64,000 nt of DNA from Methanobrevibacter boviskoreani JH1 (GTDB lineage: Archaea; Methanobacteriota; Methanobacteria; Methanobacteriales; Methanobacteriaceae): positions 166,573 through 230,572 of the forward strand of contig NZ_BAGX02000020.1 in NCBI RefSeq assembly GCF_000320505.1, written 5' to 3'. The notes beneath the pieces were generated by a model. The model ran no database searches. It was not told the DNA's origin and saw nothing but the letters and a program-made list of their open reading frames with translations. This document shows, piece by piece, positions 1 through 9,078 of the stretch. Positions within the stretch are counted from its first letter, which is position 1. Each line of letters begins with the position of its first letter. Made by a program: the position numbers and the translations under genes.

Positions 1-644
1 TAGATATCCATGTTGTTCAAGGTGAAAGACCTATGGCAAATGATAACACCACCCTTGGAAGATTCCAATTAGTAGGAATTCCACCTGCACCAAGAGGAGT
101 ACCTCAAATTGAAGTAACTTTCGATATTGATGCGAATGGTATTATAAATGTATCTGCTAAAGATAAAGGAACTGGTAAAGAACAATCAATTACAATTACT
201 TCAAGTACTAAATTATCAGATGAGGAAATCCAAGAAAAAGTCAAAGAAGCAGAAATGAATGCTGAGGAAGATAAGAAGAAAGAAGAAGAAATTGAAGTTA
301 GAAACAATGCTGACTCAATGATTTACACTGCTGAAAAGACTACCGAAGACTTAAAAGACAAAATATCTGATGATGAAAAATCTAAAATCGACGGTTTAGT
401 CTCTGAATTAAGAGAATTAATTACTGGTGACGACATTAGTGCAATCAAAGAAAAAACCGACGAGTTAACTAAAGAAGTTCAGGAAATCGGCGCAAAAATC
501 TATCAAGAGGCAGCAGCTCAAGAGGCAGCACAACAACAAGCTAACGGAGCAAACGCTGGTGCAAATGCAGGATCATCACAATCAAACAATGACAATGATG
601 ACGACAACACCGTTGATGCAGATTACACAGTAAAAGATGATTAG
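1..644 (+). CDS. dnaK: Chaperone DnaK (Hsp70), C-terminal part only
   Basis: This is the 3' end of an Hsp70 gene whose start lies before the window. The frame is open from base 3 and reads [12 protein letters not shown], a typical start of the beta-sandwich substrate-binding domain, followed by [15 protein letters not shown] and [13 protein letters not shown]. An alpha-helical lid follows, then a Gly/Asn/Ala-rich tail ending in an acidic stretch ([13 protein letters not shown]). DnaK is an ATP-driven cytosolic chaperone that works with DnaJ, encoded 192 bases downstream on the same strand. In archaea DnaK/DnaJ are known only from some lineages, generally read as acquired from bacteria. The first methionine in the window (base 33) is internal and is not the start. 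Confidence 0.97.
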   Translation, partial: DIHVVQGERPMANDNTTLGRFQLVGIPPAPRGVPQIEVTFDIDANGIINVSAKDKGTGKEQSITITSSTKLSDEEIQEKVKEAEMNAEEDKKKEEEIEVRNNADSMIYTAEKTTEDLKDKISDDEKSKIDGLVSELRELITGDDISAIKEKTDELTKEVQEIGAKIYQEAAAQEAAQQQANGANAGANAGSSQSNNDNDDDNTVDADYTVKDD

Positions 645-836
645 ATAAAATTCAAAAATTAAATTATTATGATTTTTAGAAATAAATTTCTAAAATCTAA
701 TAATTTTAAACAAATTTTTCTAAAAAAGATATATAACATAAACAACAATATAATGTTTATACAAGTTTTTAAAAAACTTAGAAACTATTTTTATTAATTA
801 TTTTAAAATTACAATTATCTTATTACAGGTGAAGAC

Positions 837-1982
837 ATGGCAGAGAAGCGAGATTATTATGATGTCTTAGGTGTAGACAAGGATGCTGATCAGAAAGAGA
901 TTAAGAAAGCATATCGTAAATTAGCAATGAAGTATCACCCAGACGTTAGTGACGATGAGAATGCTACTGAAAAATTCAAGGAAATAAGTGAAGCTTATGC
1001 AGTTTTGTCTGATGAAGACAAACGTAAAAAATACGATCGTTTTGGACATGCAGGTATGGATGGGTTCTCTGCTGAAGATATATATCAAAATGTTAACTTT
1101 AATGATATTTTTGATGATTTCGATCTTGGAAATATCTTTGATATGTTTGGATTTGGTGGAGGAAATAGATCAAGAAATTCACCTTCCGGACCTCAAAGGG
1201 GTTCTGACATTTACACTAATGTAGAAATTACACTAGAAGAAGCTGCAACAGGAATTAAAAAAGATGTTGTCATACATCATGATGAGACCTGTCCGGAATG
1301 TAATGGTAACAAAGCAAAACCTGGAACCAGTCCAGAAACCTGTCCTGAATGTAATGGAACAGGACAAGTTAAAGAGGTAACTAATACATTACTTGGTCAA
1401 ATGATGAGTGTTAGACCATGTAGGAAATGTGGTGGAACAGGTAAAATAATCAAGGAACCATGTGAGAATTGTCATGGAAAAGGAACTGTACGTGAACAAC
1501 AAACTATAACCATTGACATTCCTGCAGGTATTGATGAGACTGATCGTTTAAGAGTTGGTGGAGCAGGTAATGCTGGAGAGCCTGGTGCCCCTGATGGGGA
1601 TTTAATAATATCCGTACATATTAAACGTAATAAAAAATATGAAAGACAAGGTTCACATCTTTACTACAACCAAGAGATAAGTATTGTTCAAGCTAGTTTA
1701 GGTGATAAAATAGATATCCCTACAATTTATGGAAAAACAATCACATTAACCGTACCTCCAGGAACTCAAGGTGGAACAACCTTTAAGATTAGAGATCAAG
1801 GTATGCCATTAAGAGGCCATGATGCTCATGGAAACATGTATGTCACAGTAACTGTTGTTATACCACAAAACCTTAATAAAGAACAGACAAAACTACTTAA
1901 GAAGTTTGCAGAGATTAGTGGTGAAGACATTAAACACGTTAAAAAAGGATTTTTCAGCAAAATGAAAGATTCAATTAAATAG
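837..1982 (+). CDS. dnaJ: Chaperone protein DnaJ (Hsp40)
   Basis: Co-chaperone that delivers clients to DnaK and stimulates its ATPase. It is a full-length type I DnaJ of 381 residues. The J domain (about 1-70) carries HPD at residues 34-36. A Gly/Phe-rich linker with FGFGGG follows, then four zinc-binding CxxCxGxG-type repeats ([32 protein letters not shown]) and the C-terminal peptide-binding domains. The start is supported by GGTGAAGAC just upstream. It follows dnaK but has a 192-base AT-rich gap that could hold its own promoter, so co-transcription is uncertain. A stem-loop directly after the stop codon is a plausible terminator. Confidence 0.98.
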   Translation: MAEKRDYYDVLGVDKDADQKEIKKAYRKLAMKYHPDVSDDENATEKFKEISEAYAVLSDEDKRKKYDRFGHAGMDGFSAEDIYQNVNFNDIFDDFDLGNIFDMFGFGGGNRSRNSPSGPQRGSDIYTNVEITLEEAATGIKKDVVIHHDETCPECNGNKAKPGTSPETCPECNGTGQVKEVTNTLLGQMMSVRPCRKCGGTGKIIKEPCENCHGKGTVREQQTITIDIPAGIDETDRLRVGGAGNAGEPGAPDGDLIISVHIKRNKKYERQGSHLYYNQEISIVQASLGDKIDIPTIYGKTITLTVPPGTQGGTTFKIRDQGMPLRGHDAHGNMYVTVTVVIPQNLNKEQTKLLKKFAEISGEDIKHVKKGFFSKMKDSIK

Positions 1983-2020
1983 ATAAGAATACTCTTCTTA
2001 TCTAACATTTACTTTTAAAC
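1981..2020 (+). terminator. Stem-loop terminator candidate after dnaJ
   Basis: A perfect 9-bp stem, AGATAAGAA (1981-1989) and TTCTTATCT (1995-2003) with a 5-base loop, overlaps the dnaJ stop codon and is followed by a T-rich stretch. That is the expected form of an archaeal transcription end, though activity is inferred. Confidence 0.55.
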
Positions 2021-2639
2021 TCTTTTTAGGACAAACAACTATTTTTTATGCGAAATATTAATCCATTTATTAATTAATAAATTAGGGTTATCTTCTTTTA
2101 TAAGATTATTAAAATTCACTTATATATTAAGATAGATCTTTAAAAAAACTATCAATCTTTAGTTTTTAATATTATTGAGATATACATAACAGAATACTTT
2201 TTTTATAAAAACATGAACATATTCAATTTAATCAATAGCCTAATAAACTAAATAAGTTTTATAGAATTATTAGCATGTTTTATTTAAATTTAATCATAAA
2301 TAATAGAAAAAATTTTTCAGTTATGGATTAATTCATTATCCATATTATAAAAATCAAATATCAGGATCATCAAATGGTTTTTAAATATTAAAGATAATCT
2401 AAAAAAAATGTTTTAAAAGATTTTTAAGACAATTTATGGTTCAACTTAAATGTCAAGACCATTTAGAATATTAAAATAATTAAAAAATTCCAGTAACAAG
2501 ATAAGCCATTGAAACTTAAAATATTAAAATAATTAAAAATCCATTAACGAAATAAGCCATTTAATTTAAATTATAATTAAAAATTAGCAAAATAAAAAAA
2601 ATACTACCTAAATAATCAACCATAGTTTTAAAATTTCAT
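2004..2639. other. AT-rich intergenic region with a 52-bp imperfect tandem duplication
   Basis: No gene is recognisable here. The only structure seen is a duplicated segment at about 2467-2518 and 2519-2568. Both copies begin AATATTAAAATAATTAAAA and contain ATAAGCCATT. The rest is AT-rich without clear motifs. Confidence 0.5.
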
Positions 2640-2765
2640 ATGGGTACAATTGACAATGAAAGAATAGTTTATGAAAATATACATCAAACTGTTATAAAAC
2701 AAGAAGGATTAGCTTTTAAAAGGGACGAATTAATCAAAATTTTAAAAAAAATAGTTAAAAATTGA
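2640..2765 (+). CDS. Possible small protein (41 aa), unknown
   Basis: A short open frame starts MGTIDNERIVYENIHQ and ends ILKKIVKN. Its composition (charged, helix-forming, ordinary lysine and isoleucine use) looks more protein-like than the surrounding AT-rich DNA. No convincing ribosome binding site precedes it, and it converges on the transporter pair at 2798-3474. It could be a real small protein, the 3' remnant of a decayed gene, or chance. I do not recognise a family. Confidence 0.25.
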   Translation: MGTIDNERIVYENIHQTVIKQEGLAFKRDELIKILKKIVKN

Positions 2766-2797
2766 TATAAAATGAAAAATTAAAAATTAAAACCTAA

Positions 2798-3133
2798 TCA
2801 GATATTAGCAATAATAATACCAAGTAATATTAAACCTAAACCAAGAATTTGCTTAGTATTTAAGGTTTCTCTAAGGAATATATAACTTAGAATGGACACA
2901 AATATGTATCCTGCAGACTCTAAAATCAAACCAAATGACAATGGAATAGTTTTATATGAAATAATTGTAATTAATGTACCTGCAAAAAATAAAACATAAG
3001 CAGTAATTACATATGGATTTAAGTATTCCTTAATAAATGATTCATGTTTTCTCATCGCACTTTTTTTAAGAAGTATCTGAGAACAAGATGCTATAAATAC
3101 TGAAAACAAGAATAAAAAGATAAATGGGTTCAT
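2798..3133 (-). CDS. EamA/SMR-type small membrane transporter subunit (second of pair)
   Basis: A 111-residue protein with four predicted membrane helices, resembling half of an EamA (drug/metabolite) transporter or an EmrE/ArnF-like small multidrug resistance subunit. The last helix ends LGLGLILLGIIIANI, preceded by LRETL, which matches the conserved (G)E in the EamA repeat. It overlaps the preceding gene by 4 bases (3130-3133), so the two are translationally coupled and probably form a heterodimer. Substrate is unknown. Lipid-linked sugars, amines and toxic cations are all known for the wider superfamily. Confidence 0.75.
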   Translation of the reverse strand: MNPFIFLFLFSVFIASCSQILLKKSAMRKHESFIKEYLNPYVITAYVLFFAGTLITIISYKTIPLSFGLILESAGYIFVSILSYIFLRETLNTKQILGLGLILLGIIIANI

Positions 3134-3474
3134 TCTTCATTCACCACCAATAAAACTATTCCAGTAATTACAAATATTGCACCGATAACCATTTTTATAC
3201 TGATGGTTTCACCTAAAACCAAAAATCCTAAAATAAAACCCCAAATAACAGTTACAGCCTTATTTGAAAAAGCAATATTCAAATCAATTCTTTTTAAAAT
3301 TTGTTGCCATAATAGGGCATAAACCCCTAATAATCCAACAACAAAAATGTATCCCAAAATAAAGTTAGTTGACATTGGAGGCAATCTGGAAACAAATTTC
3401 TCACATAACGCACATATTGCATAAACAAATAAAGAACTTTGTAAAAAAAGGAAATCTTTAACTTTTACCGCCAT
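3130..3474 (-). CDS. EamA/SMR-type small membrane transporter subunit (first of pair)
   Basis: A 114-residue, four-helix membrane protein with the EamA/SMR pattern NKAVTVIWGFILGFLVLGETI followed by a final helix. GGGGACAT upstream of the ATG fits a ribosome binding site. It is the upstream partner of the 111-residue homologue with a 4-base overlap. Paired half-transporters of this kind (for example ArnE/ArnF, or paired SMR proteins) act as dual-topology or heteromeric exporters or flippases. The substrate cannot be told from sequence. Confidence 0.75.
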   Translation of the reverse strand: MAVKVKDFLFLQSSLFVYAICALCEKFVSRLPPMSTNFILGYIFVVGLLGVYALLWQQILKRIDLNIAFSNKAVTVIWGFILGFLVLGETISIKMVIGAIFVITGIVLLVVNEE

Positions 3475-3561
3475 ATTATGTCCCCATATTAAAAAATAAA
3501 TTTAATAGTCTATTAGTAATTTCTTAAATATATAATTAACCTAAAAAAAGTATTGAATAAT

Positions 3562-3868
3562 AATATGATTATAGCCTGCTAAGAGTAACCCACCTTCTGT
3601 TTAACAGTATTCATCTTAGCGAATTACCTTGCCTCTTACAGTAGTCATTGGCATCTTTATTCTTGCACCCTATAGAATAGCCGTTTCACCGTATCCTTTT
3701 AATGTCCATCAGTTTAACATCATCGTCATTCATTAAAAGACGTATCGTTTCTGCTCCAGTGTCATACTTCTCAGTATATGCTTTTAATACATTATAGTTC
3801 TGTAATGATGGATGGAGTTTCCTTAGTTATAATAACCAGTAACTGTCTTTAGCTTGCTATAATCATAT
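3562..3868 (-). ncRNA. rnpB: RNase P RNA (archaeal type)
   Basis: Read on the minus strand, this roughly 305-base region has the landmarks of an archaeal RNase P RNA, the catalytic RNA that matures tRNA 5' ends. The P1 helix is a perfect 11-bp pair: GCTATAATCAT at 3856-3866 and ATGATTATAGC at 3565-3575 on the plus strand. The conserved blocks, in minus-strand order, are AAGGAAACTCC near the 5' end, GGTGAAACGGC and GGGTGCAAG in the middle, GGCAAGGTAA, and ACAGAAGGTGGGTTAC near the 3' end. Its G+C content stands out against the AT-rich surroundings. It lies about 50 bases downstream of the initiator tRNA gene on the same strand. Exact ends are estimates from P1. Confidence 0.9.
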
Positions 3869-3916
3869 AAAACTAAATATAAAAATATTAAATTAAAAAA
3901 TAGCCAAATAAAAAAG

Positions 3917-3991
<75 letters not shown>

Positions 3992-4214
3992 ATATAAAAA
4001 ATTATTAAAAACTAATGTATATAAAATGATACATAACAATTTATGTTTTCATACTATATAAATGTTTTGTAAAAATACGGTTTAAATTAATAAATAATAT
4101 ATTTTTTAAAAAAATAAAATATAATGTTTAAAAAAAATAGAAATGAAAAATCCCAAAAAATGTTTTAAGAGATTTCAATATAAATAAAACATGCAAATTA
4201 CAATATTTCAAATA

Positions 4215-4745
4215 TTAATCCCCAGATTCCCCTTCACTAAGAGACTCATCATCTTCAAGAGCTTTAATTCTTTCATCTAAAGAATCCAATCTTTCATTAG
4301 TAAAATCTGAATACTCATTAAATCTTTTTTCTAAATCTTCAATTGATTCATTTGCAGAAGCCCATCTTCTTTCTAAAGAATCCAAATCATTTTGAGTAGC
4401 AAGGGACCAATCTTCAATCAATTGATCACTTTTTTCATCCAAGAATTGGTCAATTTTCTGAGAAAATGCATCGGTACTAAAACTTGACATATCATATTCA
4501 TTGATCTTATCTCTAAATTTCTCTGTATAATTAGTAGATGACCTCTCTTTAGCGTTTGCGGTATTTTCATCATCTTCAAATCGAATATTATAATGTTCAG
4601 AAGAACTAGGCATCTCTTCTTCTTCAGTAGGAACTTTTAAATTAAAACCATTAAATGATTCGGAATTATTTAAAACAAAGTAATATACTAAAACTGCTAT
4701 GGCAATTAAAAGAATAATTATTGCTACAATTTCAACAATACCCAT
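4215..4745 (-). CDS. Membrane-anchored acidic coiled-coil protein, unknown function
   Basis: A 176-residue protein with one N-terminal membrane helix (IVEIVAIIILLIAIAVLVYY) followed by a long soluble part rich in Glu, Asp and Ser. Residues about 85-170 have heptad-like spacing (ATQNDLDSLERRW, SIEDLEKRF, NERLDSLDERIKAL) typical of a coiled coil. It lies 11 bases downstream of a second anchored coiled-coil protein (4757-5158), so the two are likely one operon and may interact. A GGGGAT motif precedes the start. No family is recognised. A role in membrane or cell-envelope organisation is only a guess. Confidence 0.7.
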   Translation of the reverse strand: MGIVEIVAIIILLIAIAVLVYYFVLNNSESFNGFNLKVPTEEEEMPSSSEHYNIRFEDDENTANAKERSSTNYTEKFRDKINEYDMSSFSTDAFSQKIDQFLDEKSDQLIEDWSLATQNDLDSLERRWASANESIEDLEKRFNEYSDFTNERLDSLDERIKALEDDESLSEGESGD

Positions 4746-4756
4746 TTAAATCCCCT

Positions 4757-5158
4757 TTATTGTTTTTGAAGTCTTTTTTCTTTTTCTTCAATATCTTTGA
4801 GCATTTTTTCTAATTTTTTTTGCTCAGTTTGAGCTTCAAGACGAGCTAATCTTTCATTGATTTCAGTATGCTTATAACCTACATCATTCATTAATTCTGA
4901 AGTAGATTGTCTAATAGCTGAAAGAGCCTCTTGTTGTTCCTTAGGTAATGGGATTGGGTTTTCCATTAATCTTTTAGATTCTAAGTCTTTTTCAACCATA
5001 GACATCTTTTTAAGTTCAATCTCCTTTTCTATCATTTTAATAGAATTCTGGGATTGTTTAACTTTTCTCCATTGGAAGACAACAATGATTATAAGAATAG
5101 CAAAGATTAAAACTAAAATTAATATAAAAATCTGATTTGGTATAACCAAACTCTCCAT
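4757..5158 (-). CDS. Membrane-anchored coiled-coil protein, unknown function
   Basis: A 133-residue protein. The N-terminal hydrophobic helix (FILILVLIFAILIIIVVF) is followed by WRKVKQ, so the positive residues point to a cytoplasmic C-terminus. The rest is charged and helical (MIEKEIELKKMSMVEKDLESK and a final KMLKDIEEKEKRLQKQ), consistent with a coiled coil. GGAGGAAC lies upstream of the ATG. It is the first gene of a two-gene unit with 4215-4745. No known family is recognised. Confidence 0.7.
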   Translation of the reverse strand: MESLVIPNQIFILILVLIFAILIIIVVFQWRKVKQSQNSIKMIEKEIELKKMSMVEKDLESKRLMENPIPLPKEQQEALSAIRQSTSELMNDVGYKHTEINERLARLEAQTEQKKLEKMLKDIEEKEKRLQKQ

Positions 5159-5317
5159 TTTTGTTCCTCCACTATCAGTAATAAAAATATTTAACTATAA
5201 TCATAGTATATAATTAAAACTATATAAAAATTATGAAAATAGTATTTAAATAATTAAACAAACAAACTAAATTCATAACAATTACTATTTAAATTAAAAT
5301 CAGGAGGATAAATATTA

Positions 5318-6253
5318 ATGATGGAATCTGACGAGTTAAATTCATATATTGAAGCAGGAAAAATAGCTTCTGATGTAAGAAATAGAGCTGTAAAACTTAT
5401 TAAGAATGGAACTCCCATTATTGACTTAGTGGAATTTGTAGAAAATGAAATCCTAAAAACAGGAGCGGGCATTTCATTCCCATGTAACGTTAGTATAAAT
5501 GAAGTTACAGCACATTATACATCTCCTTTTGGAGATAAAAACAAGATTGTCACAGGGGATTTAGTAAAATTAGATTTAGGAGCAGAGGTTAATGGATATA
5601 TTTCAGATACAGCAGTCACTGTTATGGCTCCTGGAGACAATTTGGAAGAGGTATTTGATGAGGAAACATTAGAAAAAAATCAAAGAATTATTGATGCATC
5701 TGCTAGTGCTCTTGAAGCAGCTATCAGTACCGTTAGAGCTGGTGTAACACTTGGAGAGATTGGGCAGGCAATTGAAGATGCAATACATGAATATGAGTTA
5801 AATCCCGTTAGTAATTTAACCGGACATAGCCTAGAGCAATGGAATTTACATGCAGGACTTTCAGTACCTAATTTTAATAATGGAAGTACAACCAAGCTAG
5901 AAGAGGGACAGGTAGTTGCAATAGAACCATTTGCAACTGAAGGTATTGGAATTGTAGATGATATGCCAGGTGCCTATATATTCTCATTTATGAAAGACAG
6001 ACCATTTAGAATGAAACACGATCAAAAAGTTTTAAAATACATTGAAAACAATCATAGAGATTTACCATTCTCAGGTAGATGGTTAACAAAAGAATTTAAT
6101 AGAAACAGATTACATGCATCAATGAGAAACTTATCAAGGGCTATGGCAATTTACCCATACCATCCATTAAAAGAAAAAACCGGAGGATGGGTTTCACAAA
6201 AGGAACATACCATTATTGTTGAGGAAGATGGCTGTACAGTTACAACATTATAA
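5318..6253 (+). CDS. map: Methionine aminopeptidase, type II
   Basis: Removes the initiator methionine from nascent proteins. The 311-residue length and fold signatures fit archaeal type II MetAP. Metal ligands are visible in order: Asp in KLDLGAEVNG, Asp in YISDTAVTV, His in NLTGHSLE, Glu in AIEPFATEG, and Glu in TIIVEEDG near the C-terminus. The type II helical insertion is present (about residues 195-270). AGGAGG at 5302-5307 sets the ATG at 5318; the next codon is also ATG. The gene stands alone. Confidence 0.96.
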   Translation: MMESDELNSYIEAGKIASDVRNRAVKLIKNGTPIIDLVEFVENEILKTGAGISFPCNVSINEVTAHYTSPFGDKNKIVTGDLVKLDLGAEVNGYISDTAVTVMAPGDNLEEVFDEETLEKNQRIIDASASALEAAISTVRAGVTLGEIGQAIEDAIHEYELNPVSNLTGHSLEQWNLHAGLSVPNFNNGSTTKLEEGQVVAIEPFATEGIGIVDDMPGAYIFSFMKDRPFRMKHDQKVLKYIENNHRDLPFSGRWLTKEFNRNRLHASMRNLSRAMAIYPYHPLKEKTGGWVSQKEHTIIVEEDGCTVTTL

Positions 6254-6912
6254 TAATGGGATGGGCATTTGAATACTCCAGTATTTGGATAGCTGTACAT
6301 TGCAAATTATAATTAGTATAATAAGTTCTGAGTATTAATCCAAATTTAGTCAAAATTGAATCCTTTCTACTTAAATATAGTAAAATATTATAATTTTTTT
6401 AATAAAAGCTTATGATTTTGGCTAAAGATATTTTTATTTTAAAAGAAGTTTTTTATTAAAAAAATTAGGTCATTAGGAGTACTTATTTAACTTCAACCAC
6501 CAACTAAAATTGAAGTTATTAAAAAAAGGAAGAATTTTAGTAACTCCAATGACCTAAAAAGTGTATATTACTTCCAAAAATTTAAGAACCAACAAATAAA
6601 TTAATGGAAGACACATACTTACTTTATGGCTTTATTTTTTTAAATTAAAGTTATATCTAACTTTAATTCCGTGTTTTGAAGCGACATTATTTAATTTATA
6701 GAAACCAAATAATTAACTTCTTATTTTTTGAGTTAAACAACTCTTACAACCCATATTATAAAATTTATTGAATACCTAAGGAATAATGGAAAATATCCAA
6801 TAAAATTTTATAAACCCATATCTATTGAGTTTAAAAATTAGGGCACTAAAAATTCAAACCCAATAGAACACCTTTTTTAAATTAATATTAATTTAAAATC
6901 CCTACTTTTTAA
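6254..6912. other. Gene-free region with several strong inverted repeats
   Basis: No gene is seen in this 660-base gap between the map and aspartate dehydrogenase stop codons. It holds a series of hairpins. A 15-bp stem with one bulge (6465-6480 with 6543-6557) encloses a perfect 8-bp AACTTCAA/TTGAAGTT stem (6489-6496, 6510-6517). A perfect 10-bp hairpin lies at 6644-6667. Imperfect arms lie at 6756-6770/6798-6813 and 6822-6832/6856-6866. A 20-bp palindrome TTAAATTAATATTAATTTAA lies at 6877-6896. The last may serve as a terminator for the minus-strand gene. The others could be structured RNA or decayed mobile DNA. Confidence 0.6.
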
Positions 6913-7677
6913 CTAAACACCAATATATAAATTTTTATCTAACTTTTCAAATAAATTAATTGCTGAATATGCTGCAAGTAAACTAGTTTTAGGATTAGAT
7001 CTACAAGGTGAATTAGAAATTCTAGTAGAAAATTGACCAAAATCTCCTTTTACATCTATTTGATGAATATTTTGACTTATAGAAGGATCACTTATAATTT
7101 TAACATCAATATCCTTATTAGCTACCAAACTTAAAGAGACTGCAACATTCATATTTAATGGAAATTTTTTAATAGCTTCTGAAGCTTTACCTTCAAAAAC
7201 AACTTTTTCAATATTTTCATTTTGATTTAAAGCTTTTGGTGGTTTTCTAGTAATCAAGGATACAGAATATAAATTACCAATTGAAGCAGATTTAATTCCA
7301 TCTAAACCTATAACTGCACCAGAAGGAACATATATTTTAACGTTTTTCTTTTCTGCAACTTGAATTAAATCCTCTCTAAAATTTTTATCCATTAATGAAC
7401 CAACACTCATTATAATCAAAGATTTACCACTGTTTACAATATTCAACCCATATTCTTTAATAGCTGAAGGTGATGCTGCCTCAAAGACAATATCAACTTT
7501 GTTTAACATCCGATTGAAATCTTTAACAACAACCCCATTAACTAAGGAGGATAAACTCTTAGACTTATCCGTAAATTTATCAAAAAAATATTTTGGCTGA
7601 ATATCTAAATGAGAATGGATAAGGTAATTTACTATAACTGATGAAATATTTCCACAACCTAAAAAACCTAAAATCAT
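6913..7677 (-). CDS. nadX: L-aspartate dehydrogenase (NadX-like)
   Basis: A 254-residue NAD(P)-dependent oxidoreductase. The N-terminal Rossmann motif is LGFLGCGNIS. The signatures IYVPSGAVIGLDG, FPLNMNVAVSLSLVAN and the C-terminal NPKTSLLAAYSAI are those of aspartate dehydrogenases (EC 1.4.1.21), which oxidise aspartate to iminoaspartate, the first committed step toward NAD through NadA. AAGGTGG precedes the ATG. It lies downstream of the NADPH:F420 reductase with a 164-base gap, so it may be separate from that operon. A link to nicotinamide supply for the neighbouring dehydrogenases is inference. Confidence 0.85.
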   Translation of the reverse strand: MILGFLGCGNISSVIVNYLIHSHLDIQPKYFFDKFTDKSKSLSSLVNGVVVKDFNRMLNKVDIVFEAASPSAIKEYGLNIVNSGKSLIIMSVGSLMDKNFREDLIQVAEKKNVKIYVPSGAVIGLDGIKSASIGNLYSVSLITRKPPKALNQNENIEKVVFEGKASEAIKKFPLNMNVAVSLSLVANKDIDVKIISDPSISQNIHQIDVKGDFGQFSTRISNSPCRSNPKTSLLAAYSAINLFEKLDKNLYIGV

Positions 7678-7841
7678 AAAAAACCACCTTAAATAATACC
7701 AGTACCTCGATGATGATTAAATTTTAATTATATAATGTTTTTGACTTTATTATTAGATAATCAATGAAATAATGAATAAAGCTAATAATTAGCTTAATTC
7801 ATTAGATCATTAAAGAGATGTAAACATTTGGTGAGAATAAT

Positions 7842-8516
7842 TTAGAAGTCAAAACCTGTTAAACGAAAACCTCCGTATTTAGATTTATATTTAATATTTA
7901 AACCAATGAGTAAAGGTGTAACTACCTCTATCAATTGTGCCTTTTCAAGAGCCCCTGCATCGATTACTTTAATACCCGGTATCTTCTCAATCAACTCTTT
8001 TGCAGTGTCTTTAGCCTCTTGATTATCACCTGCAATAATGCAATCACAGTCAATTGGTTCAGGAATATTTAAAAGTAAACTATTACTTATATTATTAAAA
8101 GCAGCAATGACTTTAACATCTTCACCTTCCAATATTGAAGCCGTTCTCTCTGCAGCAGATCCTTCAGGCAATTTAAGAACCCTTGAAACTTTACCTCCAA
8201 TAGCTGTTTCTAATGGAACCGTTGCATCTAAAAAGATCTTTCCTTTAACAAAAGGTTTGATAGTTTTTAATGTTGCACTTTGAGCTTGTAAAGGTACTGT
8301 CATAATAAGAATATCCCCTTCTTTTGCAGCATCCTCATTAGCCAAACCTTTAATATCAACATCATAATCTTTTAATTCATCAATTGTTTCTCCGACAACC
8401 TTTACTGCCTTTTCTTCTTTACGTGAACCAACAATTACAGATTCACCAGCAATAGCCAAACGCTTAGCAATACCTAAACCTTGAGGTCCAGTACCACCAA
8501 TAATACTAATGATCAT
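7842..8516 (-). CDS. npdG: NADPH:F420 oxidoreductase (Fno/NpdG)
   Basis: Transfers hydride between NADP(H) and coenzyme F420. The N-terminus MIISIIGGTGPQGLGIAKRL is the family's characteristic dinucleotide motif, followed by VGSRKEEKA, which binds the NADP 2'-phosphate. At 224 residues it has normal length. An in-frame ATG 15 bases upstream (8531) overlaps the GGAGGT ribosome binding site, so the start at 8516 is preferred. It overlaps the end of the zinc-ribbon/HTH gene by 11 bases, placing it in one operon with aldehyde and alcohol dehydrogenases. In that context it would turn NADPH from alcohol oxidation into F420H2 for methanogenesis. Confidence 0.93.
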   Translation of the reverse strand: MIISIIGGTGPQGLGIAKRLAIAGESVIVGSRKEEKAVKVVGETIDELKDYDVDIKGLANEDAAKEGDILIMTVPLQAQSATLKTIKPFVKGKIFLDATVPLETAIGGKVSRVLKLPEGSAAERTASILEGEDVKVIAAFNNISNSLLLNIPEPIDCDCIIAGDNQEAKDTAKELIEKIPGIKVIDAGALEKAQLIEVVTPLLIGLNIKYKSKYGGFRLTGFDF

Positions 8517-9003
8517 TAGAATTACCTCCATTTACTTGAAATTTATTTCCATTCAATCTGAAAAATCCGTCATCATCCTTTACTAATCTTTCAAAATCAC
8601 TTCTATGAATATATTTATTGATTTTTTTAATGACATTATAGATAGTATTTCGACTATATCCTGTTTGCTCTGCAATATCTGCAACTGACATGACATACAT
8701 ATTGAAAATAATATAACTTAAAACACTTATCGGCATTTTAGAATTTTCAAAGAAAGTTCCACTAAAATCATTGAATGCATGATCACAGTCATTACATTTA
8801 AATTTGCGTATTTTACCCTGAGGATATCCCTTATCAATAAATCCTTTTTTATTTACATTAAAAGATTTACATCTAGGACAATAAACACCATTAGCCCAGC
8901 GAATAGATCTAAATATATCCATAAATAATGTTTCATATGAAAAACTATTCACAAATTTAATATCAAGATTTTTCTCATAATCCTTGTTTATCATTTTAAC
9001 CAT
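8506..9003 (-). CDS. Zinc-ribbon/HTH protein related to the N-terminus of IS1595-type transposases; possible regulator
   Basis: About 165 residues from the chosen start (an in-frame ATG at 8994 is also possible; the frame opens earlier, at 9072). A zinc ribbon CPRC...CNDC follows IRWANGVY and precedes FNDFSGTFFENSKMP, the layout of IS1595-type transposase N-termini. A helix-turn-helix follows (SVADIAEQTGYSRNTIYNVIKKI). The DDE catalytic domain that should come next is absent; the protein ends about 40 residues later. It lies between aldehyde dehydrogenase and npdG, in the same direction and overlapping npdG by 11 bases. Intact coupling to metabolic genes argues for a domesticated DNA-binding protein, perhaps regulating this cluster, rather than a transposase fragment. 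That role is inferred. Confidence 0.7.
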   Translation of the reverse strand: MVKMINKDYEKNLDIKFVNSFSYETLFMDIFRSIRWANGVYCPRCKSFNVNKKGFIDKGYPQGKIRKFKCNDCDHAFNDFSGTFFENSKMPISVLSYIIFNMYVMSVADIAEQTGYSRNTIYNVIKKINKYIHRSDFERLVKDDDGFFRLNGNKFQVNGGNSNDH

Positions 9004-9078
9004 CAAATGAAAATAAAAAATAATATTAGAAATTAAAAGATGAAGATTATTGAAATAATATTCAATAATCAACCTTTT

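Noticed and set aside
8506-9003. Active insertion sequence
   Set aside because: The DDE catalytic domain is missing, no terminal inverted repeats or target duplications are seen, and the end overlaps npdG.
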